Source of the DNA: Candidatus Latescibacterota bacterium
GTDB taxonomy: Bacteria > Latescibacterota > MVCY01 > DTYK01
NCBI GenBank assembly: GCA_012961925.1
Contig: DTYK01000066.1
Span: forward strand, 1 to 8,582
Direction of reading: 5' to 3'
DNA: 8,582 bases
Below, in pieces: positions 1-5,529 of this stretch (position 1 is its first letter; the number at the start of each line of letters is the position of its first letter). The position numbers and the translations under genes were made by a program. A model generated the notes under the pieces. The model had not been told where the DNA came from, did no database searches, and was given only the letters and a program-made list of their open reading frames with translations.

Positions 1-653
1 AACCACCCCCTGCTCAGCCGAATAGCCTCCTGCTCAAAGTGGGTCTTCACCGCTTCCCAGCTCACCTCTTTCAGCATCCTGGGCATCTGCTCTTCTTCAG
101 CATCCTCAAAATAGACCAGAACCCGTAAGGCTTGCACGCCAAAATCGTGCGCTTGAGCATACTTAGCAGATCCAAATTCCAAAAACTGCTCCAGAGAGAT
201 TCGAGGACTGATAAAATATAGATCCAGAAAGTCCCGCTTCCTGCCTCGCCCGATAATAGCCGCTACCTTCATCAGACCTATGTCTTCCAGTGAAGGTATC
301 TTCAGGTTGCCGAGAATCGGCACAGGTGAGCCCACAAGCAGATAGTTGTAGTGGAACAGAGCCACGCCAATCCCATGGATGCTGACTCTTAAAGTACCGT
401 CTTCCTCTTGATCCACAGTGAACCGTCCCTTTCTAGACACTGACTCAAGGGCAGTTACCACCCGTGATCGGCTCCCGAAACCCAAAGGGTCAACGGCTAA
501 GGAGAGATCCAGATCCATAGAGATGCGGTGTCCAAGCTGAAGTGCCAGCCCTGTTCCCCCGGCCAGATAGAAGTCAGAGGCCCAGGGCTGTCCGGCCAGT
601 AATTCCAACACTTCCCCGGCTCCCCCCGGCAAGACTTCCCAATAGATACGCAT
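1..653 (-). CDS. AbiEii-type nucleotidyltransferase (toxin family), C-terminal tip cut by window edge
   Basis: Nucleotidyltransferase-fold protein of the AbiEii family, the toxin half of type IV (AbiE) toxin-antitoxin systems; relatives transfer nucleotides to RNA such as tRNA ends. Reading from ATG 653-651, the frame is open to the left edge (217 codons). The signature is clear: FYLAGGTGLALQLGHR (residues 28-43), then the catalytic pair D47-L-D49, and a later K129...GRGRKRDFLDLYF block (135-146) carrying the usual Lys and Asp residues. The last visible residues, AIRLSRGW, look like a family C-terminus, so only a few residues are probably missing. The start follows a GGGGGA site. An in-frame GTG two codons earlier (659-657) overlaps the preceding stop as GTGA and is an alternative start. 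It lies directly behind the DUF6922 gene, the usual partner in such pairs. It is a canonical member, unlike the nucleotidyltransferase inside the cas operon. Confidence 0.9.
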   Translation of the reverse strand, partial: MRIYWEVLPGGAGEVLELLAGQPWASDFYLAGGTGLALQLGHRISMDLDLSLAVDPLGFGSRSRVVTALESVSRKGRFTVDQEEDGTLRVSIHGIGVALFHYNYLLVGSPVPILGNLKIPSLEDIGLMKVAAIIGRGRKRDFLDLYFISPRISLEQFLEFGSAKYAQAHDFGVQALRVLVYFEDAEEEQMPRMLKEVSWEAVKTHFEQEAIRLSRGW

Positions 654-655
654 CT

Positions 656-950
656 TCACTTCCCCCATAGCTCCGTGGCAGTCCCTCCCCAGGGAGGCCG
701 CCGGTATTCATCCACACCCAGCACCAGCCGCCAGTAATTGAAGGCCCGCTTGGAAAGGGAGCGAAAACCATGCCGGCACACAAAATCCCGTATTCTATCT
801 TCTCCATATTGGACAAACAGCCAACTCAAATCGGTCCGGGTACTGGTCCAGCACCCGTTCCATAATCACCCGGGCATCAGCCTCCACATCCAGGGTGGCG
901 AAGTCATACTCCGGAAAGAAAGAAACTAATGTATCGGGAATGTGCGCCAC
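656..950 (-). pseudogene. DUF6922-type small protein, partner of AbiEii, broken by a one-base frameshift
   Basis: Small gene upstream of the AbiEii gene, readable only by joining two frames. Frame A starts at GTG 950-948 behind a perfect GGAGGT (956-961). It gives 38 residues beginning VAHIPDTLVSFFPEYDF and including VIMERVLDQYP, ending near 837. Frame B resumes at 835 with TDLSWLFVQYGEDRIRDF and runs through FNYWRLVLGVDEYRRPPWGG to TGA 656-658. Together they give about 98 residues with the layout I associate with DUF6922 proteins: an aromatic/acidic start, ERVL, a WLF..YG..RIR helix and a W..VLGV C-terminus. These proteins sit before AbiEii toxins and are presumed antitoxins. One extra base, in the CCGGG around 836-840, separates the frames. 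Without frameshifting, frame A stops after 12 more off-frame residues. Either the antitoxin is truly dead, which is odd beside an intact toxin frame, or the base is a sequencing error. Confidence 0.7.
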
Positions 951-1137
951 AACTTACCTCCGGTTCTCCTGTAACCGCTATGCTCAGCCCGCAAATTCAA
1001 AAATTTACTTTTTACTACTAACACAGATTTTAACAGAGAATAGTAGGTCTGTAAGAATCTATAATTTAAAAACGCCTTACCTTGTATTTTTCTCGATAAT
1101 CCAAAAGCCAGGGGTCAACGAAGGGAATGGCTTAAGG
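951..1137. other. AT-rich intergenic gap between the cas operon and the DUF6922/AbiEii module
   Basis: 187-base gap, visibly richer in A+T than its flanks, especially 990-1090. On the minus strand it holds a candidate sigma-70 promoter (1027-1055) and the ribosome site for the DUF6922 gene. A 6-bp inverted repeat (AAGCCA 1105-1110, TGGCTT 1128-1133, 17-base loop) lies just after the csc1-like stop, but it has no proper U-tract. In the csc1 frame, after two stops (TAG, TAA), there is a short open stretch reading IPFVDPWLLDYREKYKVRRF and then a stop. It looks protein-like but has no start or ribosome site, so it may be the tail of a decayed gene. No tRNA, CRISPR repeat or convincing gene was seen. 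Confidence 0.6.
1027..1055 (-). promoter_or_regulatory. Candidate sigma-70 promoter for the DUF6922/AbiEii pair
   Basis: On the minus strand, CTTACA (1055-1050), a 17-base spacer, then TAAAAT (1032-1027). This matches the -35 in 4 of 6 and the -10 in 5 of 6 consensus positions. It sits about 75 bases before the GTG start at 950, in AT-rich DNA. A short inverted repeat (ACAGA 1033-1037, TCTGT 1048-1052) occupies the spacer and could be an operator, as AbiE systems are often autoregulated. The match is by eye and such AT-rich runs give chance hits. Confidence 0.35.
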
Positions 1138-1773
1138 CTATCCTCTTGAAAGCATTGGTACCGAATAGTTGGCTACATTCAACCATTTGTCATAAGCCCC
1201 GGAAGGAATCTTAACAATCAGAAACCGGTTAAGGGTAACTAAAGGGTGATAGGCAGAGACCTGAGCCAACTGGGAGGGAGTGACCTGAACCGGCAGGATA
1301 ATCCCTGAAGGGATAGCTGTGGGATCGGCCTCCTCCACCTTATTCACGGACGTGAGTACGCAACTTCCCCTCTTTTTCCCAAGGAAAAAGGTCATGCCCA
1401 CGGCCAAGTCCGGTAAATCATCACCCCAGAGCATTGCCCGGAACAACGATCCAGGCTGAATCACCTCCTGCCTTCCGAATTTTAATAATCTTAAGTCCTT
1501 ATCTCCGGAGACTCTTGGTCCATCCCCTACACTATAAATAAGTTCGTCAATCTTTACTGCTCCGTTCACCGGGATGGCGGGCGTACAGTCGAAGGGAAAT
1601 TCCACCTCCTCCCACTCGTCCCTCTTGTCCCTTAACAGCATCTCAGAATAAGTGAGGCCGTTCGCAAGGGCCTCCTTAGAGAAATAAAGGATAGTCCCCA
1701 TCCGACTGGCGTAAAACTCTCTGACATAAGATGTCATAGACTCGGTCATAAACTCAATACCGACTACGTCCAT
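1138..1773 (-). CDS. csc1: Csc1-like Cas5 subunit of a type I-D-like Cascade
   Basis: RAMP-fold Cas5 protein expected to cap the 5' handle end of the crRNA in the effector complex. The 211 residues are close to the usual Csc1 length. Family-like features: an N-terminal strand/helix segment REFYASRMGTILYFSKEAL (19-37) running into LTYSEML, where Csc1 proteins have an NYALTYAL-like stretch; and a late glycine-rich segment VGMTFFLGKKRGSCVL, matching the Csc1 G...RLGK..GKA region. The protein ends without extra domains. The ATG at 1773-1771 follows GGAGGT (1779-1784) by 5 bases. It is the last gene of the cas operon in this window and follows the csc2-like gene by 81 bases. That gap is open in another frame that would overlap this start. 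Type I-D loci usually place cas6 next; none is seen here. Calling it Csc1 rests mainly on context plus these weak motifs. Confidence 0.65.
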   Translation of the reverse strand: MDVVGIEFMTESMTSYVREFYASRMGTILYFSKEALANGLTYSEMLLRDKRDEWEEVEFPFDCTPAIPVNGAVKIDELIYSVGDGPRVSGDKDLRLLKFGRQEVIQPGSLFRAMLWGDDLPDLAVGMTFFLGKKRGSCVLTSVNKVEEADPTAIPSGIILPVQVTPSQLAQVSAYHPLVTLNRFLIVKIPSGAYDKWLNVANYSVPMLSRG

Positions 1774-1859
1774 CCTCCACCTCCCCGAAGATGCTTCCAG
1801 TCTAATTCCATGGATCTCTCCAAAAGCATGGTCAGAATCGAGTCGATTTCAGCCTTAAT
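1764..1859 (-). other. Shifted-frame extension of the csc2-like gene: possible lost C-terminus
   Basis: After the csc2-like stop (1855-1857), the frame one base over is open for 31 codons, from IKAEIDSILTMLLERS through ELDWKHLRGGGGWT to TAG at 1764-1766. It has been open since a TGA at 1878-1880, so a single +1 shift between 1877 and 1858 would join it to Cas7. The text is amphipathic and helical. Its stop would overlap the csc1 start by 10 bases, matching the overlaps elsewhere in this operon. An open stretch of this length can occur by chance, and no slippery heptamer is seen. No independent start with a good ribosome site exists apart from a weak ATG near its end. Confidence 0.3.
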
Positions 1860-2715
1860 CCGACGAAGCTCTGAGCTTCACCGACTTATCCACAAACCAG
1901 GAGATGAGATCCTCTTCAACCTGTTTACAATCCTCGCCGGAGATGATCTCTCTAACTACACCTTTCGGAGAGGAGATAAAATCCTTCACCCACGCATCTG
2001 GCTTGGTACCCAAATCAAGTTGAGAGAGAAAATCGAAGGCCGAAATGAAAGCCATGCCATCAGCAATGAACTTCCACTCCGTACTTACATCCCCCCGAAG
2101 TTTGGTGTAGTTGCCGTAGCCAAGGGCATCAGCAATCTTATTGGCATATAGAAAGGCGGCGAGGTCGAATCTGTTAGGTTTAAAGATGCGGACAATAAAG
2201 GGGAATCTGGTTCCCGGAGGAACAACCACTTCCTGGAAAGGCACAGTGCCTTCGCCTGCAGTGAGAACCTTTTCGTTAAGTCTAACCCTAAACTTCTCGT
2301 CATATTCATAGGGCTCCACCGAAATCAGGTCCTGTAGTTTGACTCGGGCGAAGACAGCCTGGTTCTTACCTCGCTCAGCACTGAGTCCCCCAAGCATCAG
2401 ACAAACAGGACATTCTATGCAGGGGTTATCCACACTACAATTGGAATTGGGGGGATTCACGGCGTCGAGTAGAACCCTTCGAATAACCCCATTTACCTTC
2501 CTTGCCAGAAGCCAATACCTCTCCTTCCCGGCAAAAACCACCTTGGATGTCTCCCTCAGGGTTCCAATCCCTTCATTGGAGACAAAGAGAGCCTCGCTCT
2601 CGAGTCGTTTGATACCAAAAAGCGTAATAACCCCTTCCTTTAAAAGATTAATCCTACCCGATGGTATCTCACCGAATCTCCAGGGCCCTTCCTTGAGACT
2701 GCCTATAAAAGTCAT
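1855..2715 (-). CDS. csc2: Csc2-like Cas7 backbone subunit (type I-D-like)
   Basis: Cas7-family RAMP protein, expected to polymerise along the crRNA spacer as the Cascade backbone. It has 286 residues from ATG 2715-2713. The hallmark is a cysteine cluster, C93, C99, C102 and C105 (NPCIECPVCLMLGG, 97-110). It corresponds to the CxxCPxCxxxG zinc-like motif of Csc2, followed by a basic AERGKNQAVFARVKLQDL segment. Later VVVPPGTRFPFIVRIF (163-178) and the GYGNYTKLRGDV turn (199-210) fit a RAMP core with a glycine-rich loop. An in-frame TTG at 2742 is an alternative start, but AAGGAGGT (2723-2730) sits 7 bases before the ATG and fixes it. It lies 82 bases after the large-subunit gene. It is somewhat short for the family, and a shifted frame after its stop may carry a missing C-terminal helix. 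A type III Cas7-like protein is the alternative, less likely given Csc1 and Cas3' nearby. Confidence 0.72.
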   Translation of the reverse strand: MTFIGSLKEGPWRFGEIPSGRINLLKEGVITLFGIKRLESEALFVSNEGIGTLRETSKVVFAGKERYWLLARKVNGVIRRVLLDAVNPPNSNCSVDNPCIECPVCLMLGGLSAERGKNQAVFARVKLQDLISVEPYEYDEKFRVRLNEKVLTAGEGTVPFQEVVVPPGTRFPFIVRIFKPNRFDLAAFLYANKIADALGYGNYTKLRGDVSTEWKFIADGMAFISAFDFLSQLDLGTKPDAWVKDFISSPKGVVREIISGEDCKQVEEDLISWFVDKSVKLRASSD

Positions 2716-2797
2716 TGTTGACACCTCCTTGATCAGTAGCAATGACTGCGCCGGCGAATAAGCCGGTCCATAAGGTTTGTGGATAAGCTGTTCACCA
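2716..2797 (-). other. 82-base spacer before csc2 with small hairpin and DnaA-box-like 9-mer
   Basis: This is one of only two real gaps inside an otherwise overlapping operon. It contains a 5-bp GC-only hairpin (CCGGC 2751-2755, GCCGG 2762-2766, 6-base loop) without a U-tract, so it is not a standard terminator. It also holds a perfect DnaA-box 9-mer (2778-2786, TTATCCACA on the minus strand) and the strong ribosome site for csc2 (2723-2730). The hairpin might mark an mRNA-processing point that raises backbone-subunit yield; that is speculation. Confidence 0.35.
2723..2730 (-). promoter_or_regulatory. Ribosome binding site that fixes the csc2 start
   Basis: AAGGAGGT on the minus strand, 7 bases before ATG 2715-2713. 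The longer reading from TTG 2742 would translate straight through this site and has no comparable one of its own, so the shorter protein is preferred. Confidence 0.8.
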
Positions 2798-4795
2798 TCA
2801 TGTCGCTGCCTCTACTTCCTCTTCCGCCTCTCTTGGCGGACGAACCTTATGGGTGTAGTAAAAGAGTAGATAGAGATCCATGTTGGCAATCCGACGGGAA
2901 AAGTCTGAAAGGGGAAGCTTCCGCTGATTGCACTGGGTAATAGCCTCCTCGACCAGACTCATCAGTTTATCTACCGTCTCTTTATCGGGCGGACTTTTCT
3001 CCCTTATGGCTTCCTGGTTGGACCAGTACATTTTCACTGTATTGCCAGCGTTAAGCGCAGATAGCACCCGCTTGGCCCATTCTCGGGCTGTATCTGGGTC
3101 CCGAACCATCTTAAAGTTCTGCAGCCATTTCGACAAATCCACGCTGGACCAGGTTTCGCCGCGCCGGTCCGGCCGGTAAAAACTCCTGGCTGCCGCAATT
3201 AACCTGTTATTTACCAAAAAATCGGTGAGTTTCAAACCCCACTGGAATACCCAGTCCTTCTTGTCAACGATTGGTTCAGCCATCTCTATTACCTCCTCAA
3301 TTTTCCCCCCTCTTGGGCGAAAGTTTTCATCGCGACGGGCGAAGGCCCTCAGGATCGCGTTCACCGCTTCATACGGCTCGAAGAAGAACAGCTCAAAGAC
3401 CCTAGGCTTGAAACGGAAGCCCTCTCGGTTGCGATCGCAGATCCTGTAGATATGATTGGCCAACTTCGCCTCTTCCGGTTTAACCTCCTTCCCCAGCACT
3501 GACAATGTCCCCCGGCCAATACGTCCATAGTGAACCTGACCTTTTGTATATTCCCATAGGTCATAAAGCGTGGCAACGGCAAGCTTTTCCTTGATGAATC
3601 CCGACACTTTCTCCCCAAGAGCCACCAGTTGTTCAAGGGGTAAGCTGATTCCAACGGTTTGGGTGAATTCCTGACCGAACGGGAGGACAAATCCCTCCAT
3701 CCGCACCAACCCCTGTCGAGCGCCAAGGACAGGGAAATCTTGAATGCGATGTTTCTCCCCATCGGTGAGGTCTCTTATAAGAGGGTCTTCTTCATCGAGG
3801 AGCCGAGTGGAATCTTCTTCTTCGGATGACTTCGGAGATCTTCCTTTAACCTTCTGGATGAGTTCTTTAAGGGTCTGTCGGGATAAAGGTGAACTGAGGT
3901 AAAGGTATTGCTTCACCTTGGTAATCGCCTGCCCTTCCTTGCGAATAGTAGCGAGTGGTAGATCAACATAGCCAGCGAAGAAACACCAGGGACAGACCCG
4001 GATTTGAGACCTTGCCTCCCGATAAAGCTGATAGACACTATCAGTCTTAGGTTCACCAGTGATAAGGGCTTGGGCCTTAAAGACCTGGCTGTACCTTCGG
4101 CAGATTGGACAGAGTTTTCTGTTCTCTATCTTCTTAAATGTCTTGAGAGGCCGCCCATCGAAGGTTATAAACTCTGCCACGTGAAGATCAAAACGGCCTT
4201 CCGCCAACAGTTTTTTCATCCTCTTGTATTCAAGATAAACATTGGTCACTGAACGATAGTAGTTACCGGACGCATCGAATAGCTTTAAGATCTCCGCCGT
4301 ACGCTGGGCTTCATCCCTGGGCAGTTTGGAAAGATCAGTCGCTTTGACCAATGCGAGACTCTTCCTGGAGCTTTTACCAGAGATAACGGAGTCCACTCGA
4401 CTTGAGAGCCTGTCGAGCATCACCTTTGTGTCTAACTTACTGGCCAACTTCTCCCTGACATATCTCCATAGAGAATCTATGATCTCCGAGAGTCCCCCCT
4501 CCTGGTGAGCGGTCTCGGCAAACGATTTTTCCAGTCGGTCAGCCTCTTCAAAATCTTCTGGCCGTACCAAACGGTAGATACTTCTCCGTCGATCAAGGGA
4601 TGAAGTGCCCCAATCTTTCAGGAGCGCACCAGCATTCTCCAATTCATATGTAAGTTTGTCGATGTACCCTCGCTCGAGAGATGGGTCATTTTCTCTGAGA
4701 GCCGAAAGCACTTCCTGCCGTGAGAACTCCCTCTCACCAAACTTAAACCACAGGAACTTATAGGTCTTCAGTAGAGAATCATTTAACCGGATCAT
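2798..4795 (-). CDS. Cas10d/Csc3-like large subunit without HD domain, with N-terminal winged helix
   Basis: Predicted large subunit of the interference complex, 665 residues. The middle carries two CPxC pairs, C229-P-I-C232 and C268-P-W-C271, forming a four-cysteine zinc site in the position typical of Cas10d/Cas8 proteins. The C-terminal third is helix-rich (FQWGLKLTDFLVNNRLIAAA, later LYLLFYYTHKV) and resembles the helical end of Csc3. A charged, probably disordered linker (KGRSPKSSEEEDS) follows the zinc region. Two differences from ordinary Csc3 stand out. There is no HD domain, and no GGDD is seen. The first ~77 residues (SLLKTYKFLW...FSRQEVLSALREN...YIDKLTYELENAGALL...YRLV) look like a winged helix-turn-helix. 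The ATG at 4795-4793 overlaps the preceding stop as ATGA, with AGGAGA (4803-4808) 7 bases upstream, so translation is probably coupled to the nucleotidyltransferase. HD function appears to be supplied by the gene at 5530-7101. A Cas8-type large subunit from another subtype is the alternative. Confidence 0.6.
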   Translation of the reverse strand: MIRLNDSLLKTYKFLWFKFGEREFSRQEVLSALRENDPSLERGYIDKLTYELENAGALLKDWGTSSLDRRRSIYRLVRPEDFEEADRLEKSFAETAHQEGGLSEIIDSLWRYVREKLASKLDTKVMLDRLSSRVDSVISGKSSRKSLALVKATDLSKLPRDEAQRTAEILKLFDASGNYYRSVTNVYLEYKRMKKLLAEGRFDLHVAEFITFDGRPLKTFKKIENRKLCPICRRYSQVFKAQALITGEPKTDSVYQLYREARSQIRVCPWCFFAGYVDLPLATIRKEGQAITKVKQYLYLSSPLSRQTLKELIQKVKGRSPKSSEEEDSTRLLDEEDPLIRDLTDGEKHRIQDFPVLGARQGLVRMEGFVLPFGQEFTQTVGISLPLEQLVALGEKVSGFIKEKLAVATLYDLWEYTKGQVHYGRIGRGTLSVLGKEVKPEEAKLANHIYRICDRNREGFRFKPRVFELFFFEPYEAVNAILRAFARRDENFRPRGGKIEEVIEMAEPIVDKKDWVFQWGLKLTDFLVNNRLIAAARSFYRPDRRGETWSSVDLSKWLQNFKMVRDPDTAREWAKRVLSALNAGNTVKMYWSNQEAIREKSPPDKETVDKLMSLVEEAITQCNQRKLPLSDFSRRIANMDLYLLFYYTHKVRPPREAEEEVEAAT

Positions 4796-5529
4796 AAAAT
4801 TTTCTCCTGAGACAGTCCTCTCTCAAGCTCCCTTAAAGCAGTTTTTATTCTCTCTTTCTCCCGCTTCAGGAACTTACGTTGTTGATAACCTTCCCAAATG
4901 CGGTCCAGCTCTCCATGATCTAACCACTGAGCGAGTTTAGTTACCTGACTCCGGATATCCCAGTTGAAATTTGTTTCAAATGCCTTTGTTCTAAACGACC
5001 TCAGATTAAGGTCATCGAATCTTTCGAGTAATAAATTGATGACGTCAACAATGTCCTGTTCCCTGTCAAGTCCCAGAGACATCAGCTTCATTAATAAAAG
5101 AGCTTCTAAAGATGGTACCCTAACCCTCAGTTGTTTTCCCTCCAATGTTATCAAGGCTGCCCTCCGGAATGGCCGTCTATCAGTGCTGAGAATTATCCCG
5201 ACCAGATGAGTTTCAGATTGAGGTTCTCCTTTCAGGATATGGATGACCGATTCTGTTCCTTCCTTCGCCTTGATGGCTTTGAACATAGACTCAGTCTTTC
5301 TTATCTCATAGCCTATCCCCTCCATAATAGCGGCTGCATCTCTAAATGCGCTGTGCTCCATCCACATATCTATATCGAGGGTAGGGCGTTCCCTTTTCGT
5401 ATAGATTTTCACAGCGTAGGCTCCTAACATGATGGGTTCAATACCCTTTGCCCCACACCGTTCAATAAACAGCAGGAAGTCATGAAATGTCCGAGCCTCT
5501 TCTTCGCTGAGAATATACCGCTCTTCCAT
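4792..5529 (-). CDS. Nucleotidyltransferase of AbiEii/MNT toxin type embedded in the cas operon
   Basis: Free-standing nucleotidyltransferase of 245 residues, not a known core Cas protein. The N-terminal core reads LGAYAVKIYTKRERPTLDID (35-54): glycine loop at G36, R48-x-T50, then the metal-binding pair D52-x-D54. A second block, VPSLEALLLMKL...DREQDIVDV (138-163), supplies K148, R156, D159 and D162, as in AbiEii/DUF6036-type enzymes. The first glycine of the usual GG is a leucine, otherwise the site looks intact. The C-terminal 80 residues are helical and highly charged (residues 218-240, RKFLKREKERIKTALRELER), perhaps a coiled coil or RNA-binding helix. Family members are toxins that add nucleotides to RNA or proteins, paired with AbiEi antitoxins; the neighbour upstream has an AbiEi-like C-terminal half. 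The ATG follows that gene's TAG with no gap, with AGGAGG (5534-5539) close by. The stop overlaps the next ATG by 4 bases. Its role in interference is unknown. Confidence 0.75.
   Translation of the reverse strand: MEERYILSEEEARTFHDFLLFIERCGAKGIEPIMLGAYAVKIYTKRERPTLDIDMWMEHSAFRDAAAIMEGIGYEIRKTESMFKAIKAKEGTESVIHILKGEPQSETHLVGIILSTDRRPFRRAALITLEGKQLRVRVPSLEALLLMKLMSLGLDREQDIVDVINLLLERFDDLNLRSFRTKAFETNFNWDIRSQVTKLAQWLDHGELDRIWEGYQQRKFLKREKERIKTALRELERGLSQEKIL

Noticed and set aside
1105..1133. Possible terminator hairpin after csc1 (AAGCCA/TGGCTT)
   Set aside because: Only 6 bp with a 17-base loop and a TTTTGGATT tail; no real U-tract on the minus strand.
1075..1137. Short protein-like text in the csc1 frame after its stops (IPFVDPWLLDYREKYKVRRF)
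   Set aside because: No start codon with a ribosome site, two stops separate it from csc1, and I do not recognise the family; at most a remnant.
738..1149. Plus-strand open frames at 738-929 and 895-1149
   Set aside because: They lie opposite the DUF6922 gene and the AT-rich gap, have no ribosome site and no recognisable protein features.
2339..2761. Plus-strand 140-codon open frame
   Set aside because: Antisense shadow of the csc2-like gene with serine/leucine-rich low-information text and no ribosome site.
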